Source of the DNA: Prevotella melaninogenica
GTDB lineage: Bacteria; Bacteroidota; Bacteroidia; Bacteroidales; Bacteroidaceae
Direction: 5' to 3'
DNA: 64,000 bases
Assembly (NCBI RefSeq): GCF_013267595.1
Contig: NZ_CP054011.1
Coordinates: forward strand, 1,006,147-1,070,146
The notes under the pieces were generated by a model. That model ran no database searches. It had not been told where the DNA came from and worked only from the letters and a program-made list of their open reading frames with translations. The translations under genes and the position numbers were made by a program. Shown one piece after another: positions 46,043 to 54,924 of the stretch. Every line of letters begins with the position of its first letter. Within the stretch, counting starts at the first letter, position 1.

Positions 46043-46168
46043 TATTGAAAACGGAAACATAACCTTTTACAGGTCCATAGGTTAGTTTAAAGATGTCTAT
46101 AGCTAAGCTCGAAAGCATCAAAACATGACCTTTGTCTATACTTATCTACCTATTAAACCTATTATGAT

Positions 46169-46199
46169 TTTGTTATCTATCCAACTTTTATTATCTTTG
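46169..46199 (+). promoter_or_regulatory. Promoter of the men operon
   Basis: TTTG (46169-46172), 19 bases, TATCTTTG (46192-46199): an ideal match, with a leader of about 17 bases. Confidence 0.75.
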
Positions 46200-46222
46200 C
46201 ATTACATTAAGTTGATTAGGTT

Positions 46223-46639
46223 ATGAACGTAGAAAACATCATAAAAAGTATTCATCAGGAAGACGGACTGAGCCGCACACTCGGTATGGAATTTATTTCT
46301 ACACCCGAGGACGACACATTGAAGGCAAGAATGGCGGTCGACGACCGTAACAAACAGCCTTTCGGATTCCTCGCTGGCGGTGCTTCATTGGCGCTTGCGG
46401 AGAATCTTGCTGGTGTCGGTTCGATGGCGTTATGCCCCGGAAAGATGGCTATGGGTATTAATGTTCACGGCAATCACGTCAAGGCGATGCCATATGGTGG
46501 AACAGTTACGGCTTACGGAAAACTGATTCACAGGGGCCATACACTACACGTATGGAACATTGACATCAAGAATGGTGAAGACGAACTCATCTCAAGCGTA
46601 CAGGTTACCAACTACGTCATAGCCCCACAAGAGAAGTAA
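46223..46639 (+). CDS. menI: Hotdog-fold thioesterase, probable DHNA-CoA thioesterase
   Basis: 138 residues, PaaI/YdiI-type hotdog. Location at the head of the men genes suggests that it releases CoA from 1,4-dihydroxy-2-naphthoyl-CoA. The catalytic Glu is in FGFLAGGASLALAENLAG near residue 58; Ala replaces the His commonly found before GGAS. The start is ATG at 46223; the next gene begins directly after the stop. The gene symbol is a positional inference. Confidence 0.75.
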   Translation: MNVENIIKSIHQEDGLSRTLGMEFISTPEDDTLKARMAVDDRNKQPFGFLAGGASLALAENLAGVGSMALCPGKMAMGINVHGNHVKAMPYGGTVTAYGKLIHRGHTLHVWNIDIKNGEDELISSVQVTNYVIAPQEK

Positions 46640-47686
46640 ATGGATTCTTTCTTTATCTATCGTGAACCTTTCGAAAAGGTTTGTCATTGCTATTCACAAC
46701 CAGAGAAGCCAACGGCTATTTCCTCGCTTACTGAACTTAATGGGCGTAAGGGATTTGTCATTGCTCCTTTCTATTGCGATGATAGTAAATCACTTTACTT
46801 GCTGGATGGTCAGAAGGGGTGTTCTATTACTCTGCCATTAGATGGTAGTAAGGGTTTTGATGCTATTCCCGACTGGCAGGACGAGGCAGTACTTACTAAC
46901 GAAACACCATCTCTTCGCGAGGCTTATCACAACGATTTCTGTCGTTTCCATAAAGAGTTAGAACACAATAGATTCCGCAAGTTAGTTCTGGCGCGCTCGA
47001 TTGTTGAAACAAAAGACGAGCGTGCGACTCCTCGAAGCATTTTCCTTAAGGCTTGTGAGAAGTATCCACGCTCTTATATTTCACTTTTCTATACTGCAGA
47101 GACAGGTATGTGGCTTATTGCAAGTCCTGAGATTCTACTTCGTGGTGATGCTGAGGGGTATCAGACAATGGCGTTAGCTGGTACGATGAAGTATGAAGGT
47201 GAGGATATGAAGTGGTCTACTAAGAATCAAGAAGAACAACAACTCGTTGCTGATTATATCCGTGCTTGCTTGCAACCGTTTGCTGCTGAGATTACTGAAA
47301 GTAAGCCTTACACTACACGTGCAGCACATTTGGCGCATCTTCGCACAGACTTCACTTTCCGACTTAAAGACACACAGCGAGTCGGAACATTCCTTACAGC
47401 CTTCCACCCTACCCCTGCCGTATGCGGTATGCCAAAGGATGAGGCACAGCAGTTTATCCTTCATAATGAGCAACTAAACCGCAGTTATTACAGTGGTTTC
47501 AGTGGACTACTTGGCGAGAAGGGTGCGGCAAAACTTTATGTCACCCTTCGCTGCATGCAACTCTCTCGTTCTACGTGTCGCCTTTATGCTGGTGGCGGAC
47601 TCTTAAAGGAAAGTATTGAAGAGAATGAATGGCAGGAAACAGAAGCCAAACTTGACACTATGCGCCAGTTGTTGAATCACAATTAG
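46640..47686 (+). CDS. menF: Isochorismate synthase
   Basis: 348 residues, chorismate-binding family, somewhat short. It converts chorismate to isochorismate, the first committed step of menaquinone synthesis. Conserved: ALAGTMKYEGEDMKWSTKN, the substrate loop FHPTPAVCGMPKDEAQQF, RSYYSGFSGLLGEKG, and YAGGGLLKESIEENEWQET near the C-terminus, whose Glu residues bind magnesium. The ATG immediately follows the preceding stop (translational coupling). Confidence 0.92.
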   Translation: MDSFFIYREPFEKVCHCYSQPEKPTAISSLTELNGRKGFVIAPFYCDDSKSLYLLDGQKGCSITLPLDGSKGFDAIPDWQDEAVLTNETPSLREAYHNDFCRFHKELEHNRFRKLVLARSIVETKDERATPRSIFLKACEKYPRSYISLFYTAETGMWLIASPEILLRGDAEGYQTMALAGTMKYEGEDMKWSTKNQEEQQLVADYIRACLQPFAAEITESKPYTTRAAHLAHLRTDFTFRLKDTQRVGTFLTAFHPTPAVCGMPKDEAQQFILHNEQLNRSYYSGFSGLLGEKGAAKLYVTLRCMQLSRSTCRLYAGGGLLKESIEENEWQETEAKLDTMRQLLNHN

Positions 47687-47692
47687 TTTTTT

Positions 47693-47750
47693 AGGAAGAT
47701 TGGGCTTATGAGCCTTATTAGCCCTATTAGCCCAATATCCCTAACCCTCA
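47693..47750. repeat. GGGCTTA-type intergenic repeat between menF and menD
   Basis: Tgggcttatgagccttattagccctattagccc, related to 50401-50520 and 53286-53333; short inverted pieces (GGGCT/AGCCC) recur. Confidence 0.5.
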
Positions 47751-47780
47751 ACACCCAACATTCACCACCCAACACCCACA

Positions 47781-49442
47781 ATGTACAGCAACAAAGAAAA
47801 CGTAAACATTCTTACAGCCCTGCTCGTAAAGAAAAAAATAACGAAAGCCGTTGTATGTCCTGGTTCTCGTAACTCACCTATCGTACACAATCTCTGTGCT
47901 TGTCCCGAGATTGAGTGCTATCCTGTTACCGACGAACGTTCGGCAGGATTCGTAGCGTTAGGAATGACTTTAGCAGACAATGAGCCAGTTGCAGTATGCG
48001 TTACATCGGGTTCAGCTTTGCTCAACTTGGCACCTGCTGTAGCTGAAGCGTTCTATCAGAAACGTCCACTGATTATTATTTCAGCTGATAGGCCAGCGCA
48101 GTGGATTGACCAACAGGATGGACAAACACTTCAACAACATCGTGCATTGGAGCCAAATGTTCGCAAGAGTGTGACACTACCAGAGCCTCATAACGAAGAG
48201 GAACGCTGGTATTGCAATCGATTAGTCAACGAAGCGCTGAATGCAGTACGAATGAACGATGGCAGTCCTGTGCATATCAATGTTCCTATCAGCGAACCCC
48301 TCTTTGAATATAACGTTCCTCAACTTCCTGACGAACGCAATATTTTCCTGATGTATGCAGCAACGAATGAGGTTTGTGTCTATGAAATGGCAGCTGATTT
48401 CTTCCGTGGCAAGAAACTGATGGTTGTTCTTGGTCAGCTGACACCTGAGGTTGTGGGCAATTCGCTTGAGGCAATTGAGGCATTAAAGAAGGTTGCTGTC
48501 GTTCTTCAAGAGAAGTTAGCTGATGACGATATTGGACCAGCACAACCTATTGATGAAGTATTGAAGATGATTGGGGAGGATGAATCTTATCGCCCTGACC
48601 ACCTTATATATATAGGAGGAACGATTGTCAGCAAACGACTCCGTCAGTTCTTACGTAAGTGTGAGTGCAAGATGTCAATCGTTGTGAATGGGATTGATGA
48701 GTTTTGTGACACTTTTATGCACACCACTGATATGATTCAAGGTTTACCAGAGGATGTTATCGGAATCTTTGCCAATGAGACAGAAGGCGTTAAAAAGAGT
48801 GACTTTGTAACGCTATGGGACAAGGCTTTCGATAAAGCCTTAGCCATCCGCAAGACCTTCAAACCACGCTTCTCACAAATGTTGGCTGTTAAGGCTTTCC
48901 ATGAGAAAATGAGAGAGGAGGCTGTCGATGGTGAATTGTTCTATGGAAATAGCTCGGCTGTGCGCCTTGGCAACATCTTCTCTGATCAATATATCTATGT
49001 TAATCGAGGTGTGAATGGTATTGAAGGATCGTTATCTACGGCTGTTGGCTATGCTATTGCACATCAGGAAGAAGATGATGTGTACTGCGTTATTGGTGAC
49101 TTGAGTTTCTTCTATGATCAGAACGCACTATGGAACGAGTCCCTTCCTCCTAATCTTTCTATCCTCTTACTTAACAATGGCGGTGGAGGAATCTTCCGTC
49201 AGCTGCCAGGTTTGGAGCGTTCACCTTATCGGGATAGTGCTATTGCTGCCCAACATACAACCACTGCGGAAGGAATCTGTCAGACACATGACATCGTTTA
49301 CCTCTCTGCTCGCAACGAAGAAGAGCTTTACAAGAATCTTGACAAACTCTTTAACTCGGAGGAAGGACCAGTACTTTTAGAAGTATTCACCAATGCTGAG
49401 GAAGATACACAGGCTTTGAAGGATTATTATCAAGTCTTTTAA
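47781..49442 (+). CDS. menD: SEPHCHC synthase
   Basis: 553 residues, thiamine-diphosphate enzyme that adds 2-oxoglutarate to isochorismate. N-terminal Pyr domain with VVCPGSRNSPIVHNLC and the activating Glu in VTDERSAGFVALGM; C-terminal PP domain with GDLSFFYDQNALWN and LLLNNGGGGIFRQLPG. The gap from menF is 94 bases and contains a repeat. Length is normal for the family. Confidence 0.95.
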   Translation: MYSNKENVNILTALLVKKKITKAVVCPGSRNSPIVHNLCACPEIECYPVTDERSAGFVALGMTLADNEPVAVCVTSGSALLNLAPAVAEAFYQKRPLIIISADRPAQWIDQQDGQTLQQHRALEPNVRKSVTLPEPHNEEERWYCNRLVNEALNAVRMNDGSPVHINVPISEPLFEYNVPQLPDERNIFLMYAATNEVCVYEMAADFFRGKKLMVVLGQLTPEVVGNSLEAIEALKKVAVVLQEKLADDDIGPAQPIDEVLKMIGEDESYRPDHLIYIGGTIVSKRLRQFLRKCECKMSIVVNGIDEFCDTFMHTTDMIQGLPEDVIGIFANETEGVKKSDFVTLWDKAFDKALAIRKTFKPRFSQMLAVKAFHEKMREEAVDGELFYGNSSAVRLGNIFSDQYIYVNRGVNGIEGSLSTAVGYAIAHQEEDDVYCVIGDLSFFYDQNALWNESLPPNLSILLLNNGGGGIFRQLPGLERSPYRDSAIAAQHTTTAEGICQTHDIVYLSARNEEELYKNLDKLFNSEEGPVLLEVFTNAEEDTQALKDYYQVF

Positions 49443-49569
49443 TGACCCTCAACGTATCAACTTTCGGTTTATATATCCATCATAAATAATAATAACCTGC
49501 CTCTGTCTATCCCCCTTTTAGGAACGACTTGGCAGGCTCCCTATAATCAATCAAAAACGAAAAGACCTT

Positions 49570-50397
49570 ATGGAGAAAAGAGAATGGAAGCCTATTGAAG
49601 GCTTCAACTTTGAGGAAATCCTCTTTGAAGAGTATAACCACATAGCAAAAGTAACCATTAATCGTCCTCGCTATCGTAATGCTTTCACCCCGAAAACAGT
49701 ATGGGAAATGTCACAGGCATTCAACTACTGTCGTGAAGCCATTGACATCCGCGTGGTCATTCTGACTGGTGCTGGCGACAAAGCATTCTGCTCTGGCGGT
49801 GATATGCACGTAAAGGGACATGGCGGATACATAGGTACTGATGGTATTCCACGCCTCAACGTACTTGACTTGCAGATGCAGATTCGACGCCTTCCAAAGC
49901 CAGTCATCGCTATGGTTAATGGTTATGCCATTGGTGGTGGACACGTCCTTCATGTGGTATGCGACCTCTCAATAGCATCAGACAATGCCATCTTCGGGCA
50001 GACTGGACCAAAGGTTGGTTCCTTTGATGCTGGTTTCGGCGCATCTTATTTAGCACGTGTCGTAGGTCAGAAGAAGGCTCGTGAGATATGGTTCTTGTGT
50101 CGTCAGTACTCTGCTGTAGAAGCTGAACGAATGGGATTGGTCAATAAGGTGGTTCCTTTCGACCGTCTCGAAGACGAGTGTATAGAATGGGCTGAAACAA
50201 TGATAGAGCGTTCTCCATTGGCACTCCGTATGATGAAGGCTGGCTTTAACGCTGAACTTGATGGTCAGGCAGGTATTCAGGAGCTTGCAGGTGACGCCAC
50301 CATGCTCTACTATACACTTGACGAAGCACAGGAAGGTGCCAAGGCTTTCCTTGAGAAACGTAAGCCAGACTTTGATAAGTATCCGCAGTTCCCATAA
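49570..50397 (+). CDS. menB: 1,4-dihydroxy-2-naphthoyl-CoA synthase
   Basis: 275 residues, crotonase fold. It closes the naphthoquinone ring. Conserved: [15 protein letters not shown] near residue 33, [20 protein letters not shown] with the oxyanion hole near 78, [20 protein letters not shown] near 117, and the catalytic Asp/Ser region [20 protein letters not shown] near 145. Confidence 0.96.
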   Translation: MEKREWKPIEGFNFEEILFEEYNHIAKVTINRPRYRNAFTPKTVWEMSQAFNYCREAIDIRVVILTGAGDKAFCSGGDMHVKGHGGYIGTDGIPRLNVLDLQMQIRRLPKPVIAMVNGYAIGGGHVLHVVCDLSIASDNAIFGQTGPKVGSFDAGFGASYLARVVGQKKAREIWFLCRQYSAVEAERMGLVNKVVPFDRLEDECIEWAETMIERSPLALRMMKAGFNAELDGQAGIQELAGDATMLYYTLDEAQEGAKAFLEKRKPDFDKYPQFP

Positions 50398-50400
50398 TTA

Positions 50401-50520
50401 GTTATTGGACTTATTGGCCTAATTAGGCTAATAAGCCCAATAAACCATAGAACAAATAGTGACTACAAAACAATATCACCTATTAGGCTAATTAGGCCAA
50501 TAAGCCCAATAAACCTAACT
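50401..50520. repeat. Two GGCTAATTAGGCC-type repeats downstream of menB
   Basis: ttggcctaattaggctaat (50414-50432) and ctattaggctaattaggcc (50480-50498), each followed by aagcccaataaac. The inner palindrome (GGCCTAATTAGGC) can fold. Confidence 0.55.
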
Positions 50521-50640
50521 GACTCACCATTACAAATAGCCCATAACCAATCATGGAAACACCTTTCTTGCCACAAAAGGGCAACTATCGCAATCTGATA
50601 GCTTATCAAAAGGCAGAATGTATTTATGACATCACCTATT

Positions 50641-51769
50641 AACCTGAACTCGGGATAAGTATCATCCCACTCTTCTGTTTGGTTTAGTACAACGGCTCTT
50701 TAGACTCAATCTTTTGATTGGGTCTAAAGATAATAATAAAACAGATTACTTTAGAACAATGTAAGCTGTCCCGAATGTTGCTCTATAGCAAAGTCTATGT
50801 TCACTGCTGGCTTTTTCTCAAAGAAGCAGTAGGCTGCAATAGCAGAGAGAACATTCATTGCGAAATTAAATATGCTTCTATGCCTTGAATGCACTAATTG
50901 AGCTACATTCTTTAGCTCATCATTGATAGTCTCTATTACAGATCTTTTCCTTAGAAGAAGTCTATCATAAAGTGGCATTAGTTTGTTTTTCATATTACTC
51001 CTAATGCCAGTAACTAAATTTATTCCATCATTGAACAATCGCTCAAATAATCCTTGAGAAATGTACCCTTTGTCTGCAAACAATTTACCAAATACATTGT
51101 CTGTCAACCTGTTAAATACATTTTCGTCTCGGTCATCAACATTTGCTTTAGTGAGCATAAAGTTTAGAATCTCACCTCTTTCATTACAGATAAGATGTAG
51201 TTTGAATCCAAAATACCATCCCATTGTACTCTTACCCCTTGTTGCATAATTTCTAAAAACCTTATTGCGACAAATACGTTTATTATGGCAAACTGGAATA
51301 CAAGTTGAGTCAATAAAACTAATACCAGTACACCTCCCAAAACAACATATTTGCAGGAACATCATCATCTCTACAGAGACTCTTGCCTCTAATTCAAGAA
51401 AACGATTATAAGACAATTGATTTGGAAATAAATCTGCTAAATGCTCTTTTACGAAAAAGGTATAATAGTGACGAAAATTACGATAGGAATTAAAGTGGAA
51501 GCAAATTAATATCGTTATGATTTCAGACTTACTCATACGCCACTTGCGATGGCGATGACACCCTTTACTCTTTTCTGAGAGACCTATTTTATCAGTTTCT
51601 AACTCAAATTCTTTGCAAAAGTCATCTGCAATACAGAAAATTTCAGTAATTTTGTCCTTGGTAATCATCGTTATGTTTATTGTAAATAATTGATTTTCAA
51701 CTATAAAGTTACAAAAATATAATGAGATTACCAACTTTTTGCAGACTTTTCTTATCCCGAGTTCAGGTT
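50641..51769 (-). mobile_element. Complete IS982-family insertion sequence
   Basis: 1129 bp with 19-bp terminal inverted repeats AACCTGAACTCGGGATAAG (50641-50659, complement at 51751-51769) and a 3-bp target duplication ATT (50638-50640; 51770-51772). A second, 3'-only copy is at 7800-8412. Confidence 0.93.
50751..51668 (-). CDS. IS982-family transposase
   Basis: 305 residues from the Met at 51668 (MITKDKITEIFC); the open frame continues to 51734 but the added 22 residues read into the element end. The catalytic Asp residues lie in SFIDSTCIPVCHNKRI and DKGYISQGLFERLF, the Glu in RSVIETINDELKN. The frame is complete, so this copy can be active. Confidence 0.92.
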   Translation of the reverse strand: MITKDKITEIFCIADDFCKEFELETDKIGLSEKSKGCHRHRKWRMSKSEIITILICFHFNSYRNFRHYYTFFVKEHLADLFPNQLSYNRFLELEARVSVEMMMFLQICCFGRCTGISFIDSTCIPVCHNKRICRNKVFRNYATRGKSTMGWYFGFKLHLICNERGEILNFMLTKANVDDRDENVFNRLTDNVFGKLFADKGYISQGLFERLFNDGINLVTGIRSNMKNKLMPLYDRLLLRKRSVIETINDELKNVAQLVHSRHRSIFNFAMNVLSAIAAYCFFEKKPAVNIDFAIEQHSGQLTLF

Positions 51770-52246
51770 ATTATTTTGCCCATCACTTTCTGGATAGAAG
51801 TGACAGAACGATAGACCAAATGGTACAAGCAGCCCGCTCGGGGAAACAGAACATTGCAGAAGGGTGTGCCGCCTCGACAACCTCTGCAGAAACGGAAATA
51901 AAGTTAGTGAATGTAGCACGTGCCAGTCTACAGGAACTATTAATTGATTATGAAGATTATCTACGTGTCCGAGATCTTACCAAATGGGAAATAAATGACA
52001 GGAGAGCTATCGTAGCACGACACGTATGCGCCAAGCATAATGAGTCCTCTTTTTATCGTAATGCCATACAAGTACGCACAGATGAAACAATAGCAAACAT
52101 AGCCATTACATTGATTTATCAAGAAGATGTAATACTTAGAAAGTATTTAGACCATATCAAAGAGGATTTCATTAAACATGGTGGAATACGTGAGCAGATG
52201 ACAAGAGCAAGAATTGAATATAGAAACAAACAATAAAGAACTTATA

Positions 52247-53284
52247 ATGTACAAGATAAACATCTCCTCCCGCACCCTCCACTTCCTCCTCCCTGCAGGT
52301 ACTTCACGCGGTGTCTACACAACAAGGAAGAGCTATTATGTCACACTCTCTGACACGAATCAGCTTGACGTAGTGGGTATTGGGGAATGCGCAACACTCC
52401 CCGACCTGTCTTACGATGCCATGACTGACGAGGAATATGAGCAGAAGCTCCGTAGTTTCTGTGATGACTTTTGCCACACAGGAGTTATTGACATCGATGC
52501 CATGCGCCCTTACCCTTCAATGCTCTTTGGGTTAGAAACAGCTAAGGCACAGTTGGATGCCAAGGGAAGCATCAACTTCTTTAACACTGCTTTTGGACGC
52601 GGAGAAGAAGGAATCACCATCAACGGACTCGTGTGGATGGGAACTTTCGATGAGATGTATCAGCGATTGGAAACGAAACTCAAGGCTGGCTTCCATTGTG
52701 TAAAGTTGAAGATTGGTGCAATTGACTTTGAGAAAGAACTCGACCTTATACGCCATATCCGTCAAACTTTCACACGTGAACAGGTGGAACTACGCGTTGA
52801 TGCGAATGGTGCCTTTGCTCCAGAAGATGCCATGCAACGATTAGAAACTTTGGCACAATATGATATCCACTCCATCGAACAACCTATCCGACAGCACCAA
52901 TGGCAGGAGATGGCACGCTTATGTGCTGACTCTCCCCTACCGATAGCCCTTGACGAGGAACTTATCGGTGTCAATAACCCTGCAGAAAAAGTGCTTTTAC
53001 TCGATACGATTCGTCCACAATATATCATCCTAAAGCCAAGTCTACATGGTGGTATGACTGGAACAAAAGAATGGATTACAATAGCAAGAGAACGTAACAT
53101 TGATTCATGGATAACTTCAGCACTTGAGAGTAACATCGGACTGAATGCTATCGCCCAGCTAACAGCTGACATCTACGGTCCAAACATCACCACTCCACAA
53201 GGCTTAGGTACGGGACAACTCTTCACCGATAATATCCCAATGCCATTAGAGATAAGGGGCGATCAGCTTTGGATCAGCGATTAA
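52247..53284 (+). CDS. menC: o-Succinylbenzoate synthase
   Basis: 345 residues, enolase superfamily; it dehydrates SHCHC to o-succinylbenzoate. Active-site residues visible: KLKIG near residue 143 (general base), VDANGAF near 173, IEQPI near 205, LDEEL near 230 (metal ligands) and ILKPSL near 254. The frame opens at 52214, but MYKINISSRTLHFLLP at 52247 matches the usual N-terminus. It follows the interrupted four-helix-bundle gene. Confidence 0.93.
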   Translation: MYKINISSRTLHFLLPAGTSRGVYTTRKSYYVTLSDTNQLDVVGIGECATLPDLSYDAMTDEEYEQKLRSFCDDFCHTGVIDIDAMRPYPSMLFGLETAKAQLDAKGSINFFNTAFGRGEEGITINGLVWMGTFDEMYQRLETKLKAGFHCVKLKIGAIDFEKELDLIRHIRQTFTREQVELRVDANGAFAPEDAMQRLETLAQYDIHSIEQPIRQHQWQEMARLCADSPLPIALDEELIGVNNPAEKVLLLDTIRPQYIILKPSLHGGMTGTKEWITIARERNIDSWITSALESNIGLNAIAQLTADIYGPNITTPQGLGTGQLFTDNIPMPLEIRGDQLWISD

Positions 53285-53285
53285 G

Positions 53286-53333
53286 AAGATTATTATTAGC
53301 CCTATTTGGCTTATTAGCCCCATTCGCCCAATA
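53286..53333. repeat. GCCC-TATT-type repeat between menC and menE
   Basis: attattagccctatttggcttattagccccattcgccc, the same style as the other men-operon spacers. Confidence 0.45.
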
Positions 53334-53351
53334 AGATAAAACCAAACAACA

Positions 53352-54383
53352 ATGACACTACAAGACTTCCTCTCAGAATGGCATAATGATAATCCACAAC
53401 TCCTTGTGCATACCAGTGGTTCAACTGGAAAGCCAAAACCGCTGTGGGTAGAGAAGCAACGTATGCTCAATTCAGCCCACATCACTTGTGATTTCTTGGG
53501 ATTAAAGGCAGGCGACACCGCCCTACTCTGTATGCCACTCGACTACATTGCAGGAAAGATGGTAGTGGTAAGAAGTATTGAGCGTAACCTACGCCTGCTG
53601 AACGTAACACCGTCTGGACACCCTCTCTCTGATCATTCTTTATCTGAAGCAGGTATCCCGAACGAGGAGATAACCTTTGCTGCAATGGTACCACTGCAGG
53701 TCTATAACTCTCTACAAGTACCTAAAGAGCGTGAGCGTTTGCGCCGTATCCACCACCTTATTATAGGCGGTGGTGCTGTTGATGATAAACTGTCAGCTGC
53801 TTTACAGGATTTCCCTAACGCCGTTTGGAGTACCTACGGGATGACGGAAACGCTCTCACATATTGCGCTCCGACGTCTGAATGGACCTGACGCCAGTGAG
53901 TGGTACAAACCCTTTGACGGTGTGAAAGTATGGCTCAATGAAGAAGGTTGCCTTGTTATTGATGCCCCTGCTGTTTGCGCTCACCCTTTAGTAACCAACG
54001 ACAGAGCTGAAATTCGCACTACGGACACGAAGGAAGGACTTAATACTCCTTATTTCCGCATCCTTGGACGAAAAGATAATGTAATTGATTCTGGCGGTAT
54101 TAAGATTCAGATTGAGGAAGTAGAACACCTACTGAAATCCTCTCTTACAGCCGATTTTGCTATAACAAGCTGCCCTGACGAGCGTTTTGGAGAAGCTGTG
54201 GTCTTACTCACTACACAAGACGATACCGATTCTATTAAAACACTCTGCCAACAATGCCTCCCAAAGTTTTGGCAACCTCGTTTCATCTTCCACGTCCCTT
54301 CCCTTCCCCAAACAGGTAATGGAAAACCAGCAAGAGCAGAGATTAAGGCTTTGGCACGCCAGTTATGTAATTCAAAAGCATAA
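53352..54383 (+). CDS. menE: o-Succinylbenzoate-CoA ligase
   Basis: 343 residues, a short ANL-superfamily enzyme. It activates o-succinylbenzoate with ATP and CoA. P-loop LLVHTSGSTGKPKPLWVEK near residue 19, VWSTYGMTETLSHIAL near 160, GRKDNVIDSGGIKIQIEEVE near 237, and the catalytic Lys in TGNGKPARAEIKAL near 328. The N-terminal subdomain is reduced, as usual in Bacteroidota. It ends the operon; menA and menH are not in the window. Confidence 0.92.
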   Translation: MTLQDFLSEWHNDNPQLLVHTSGSTGKPKPLWVEKQRMLNSAHITCDFLGLKAGDTALLCMPLDYIAGKMVVVRSIERNLRLLNVTPSGHPLSDHSLSEAGIPNEEITFAAMVPLQVYNSLQVPKERERLRRIHHLIIGGGAVDDKLSAALQDFPNAVWSTYGMTETLSHIALRRLNGPDASEWYKPFDGVKVWLNEEGCLVIDAPAVCAHPLVTNDRAEIRTTDTKEGLNTPYFRILGRKDNVIDSGGIKIQIEEVEHLLKSSLTADFAITSCPDERFGEAVVLLTTQDDTDSIKTLCQQCLPKFWQPRFIFHVPSLPQTGNGKPARAEIKALARQLCNSKA

Positions 54384-54423
54384 CATTGCCCTCAATCCAA
54401 CTACATTCTGCATCCTATTTAGT

Positions 54424-54501
54424 ACTCAGCACCAATGGTGCGGACCATCAGCACCATGTGTGTGAACTATCAGCACCACACGTGCGGACCATCAACACAT
54501 C
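54424..54501. repeat. 22-bp unit array (family 2), three units plus part unit
   Basis: Units 54424-54445, 54446-54467 and 54468-54489 (CATCAGCACC, then ACACGTGCGGAC), ending in CATCAACACATC (54490-54501) and tattaaaagacg. The 540-bp gap otherwise holds the corA promoter and leader. Confidence 0.8.
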
Positions 54502-54763
54502 TATTAAAAGACGTAAGAAAGATTCGTCATTGCCAACTCAATCAATGGTAGAATATAACAAGTAAAAGCTAACTTAGACATAAGTTGCTTAGAAAAAAGC
54601 ACAAGACGAGAATATATAACATAAAGTTAAGGAGATATATCATACTATTAGCAAAAAAGATGCACGTAGTTACAAATAAAATTAGCCCTTGCAACTTTTC
54701 TTCATCTCATCTCCAGACACATCTTCGCAGCCCCTCCCAAACAATGAAAAACTTAATCTTTTG

Positions 54764-54795
54764 TTTGCCACAACCGATTTTTTTAGCTAATTTTG
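54764..54795 (+). promoter_or_regulatory. Promoter of corA
   Basis: TTTG (54764-54767), 20 bases, TAATTTTG (54788-54795). The transcript starts near 54802 and has a leader of about 120 bases. Confidence 0.65.
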
Positions 54796-54824
54796 CAGTC
54801 ACAAAACCAATACGTAATTTTTAA

Positions 54825-54860
54825 ATGGACGATTATCACGCGGAGAATTTCAAACTGTAA
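54825..54860 (+). CDS. Putative 11-residue leader peptide of corA
   Basis: ATG to TAA encoding MDDYHAENFKL inside the corA leader. It overlaps the 5' arm of a hairpin (CACGC 54837-54841 with GCGTG 54861-54865), so its translation would open that hairpin. Salmonella corA also has a leader peptide (CorL); the sequences are unrelated here. Only position and frame support it. Confidence 0.35.
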   Translation: MDDYHAENFKL

Positions 54861-54924
54861 GCGTGAGGATTACAACAAGAAGTTGCTAATCCCCACACTA
54901 TTATTTAACTATGGAGATTAGCTA
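54837..54924 (+). promoter_or_regulatory. Structured leader of corA with alternative hairpins
   Basis: Hairpin GGATTACAAC/GTTG-TAATCC (54867-54892) competes with a second pairing, GCTAATC (54885-54891) with GATTAGC (54916-54922), which would cover the bases just before the ATG at 54925. A 4-codon frame MEIS (54911-54925) ends in a TAA overlapping the corA ATG. Confidence 0.5.

Larger units (their letters stand above)
50553..52236 (+). pseudogene. Four-helix-bundle protein gene interrupted by IS982
   Basis: The 5' part (50553-50640, METPFLPQKGNYRNLIAYQK onward) and the 3' part (51773-52236) join, after removing IS982 and one copy of the ATT target, into a 183-residue frame reading AECIYDITYYFAHHFLDRSD. 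The family is the four-helix-bundle (S23-type) protein, with DQMVQAARSGKQNIAEGC as hallmark. The function is unknown. Both halves are otherwise intact, so insertion is probably recent. It lies between menB and menC, and the IS may affect expression of menC and menE. Confidence 0.88.
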
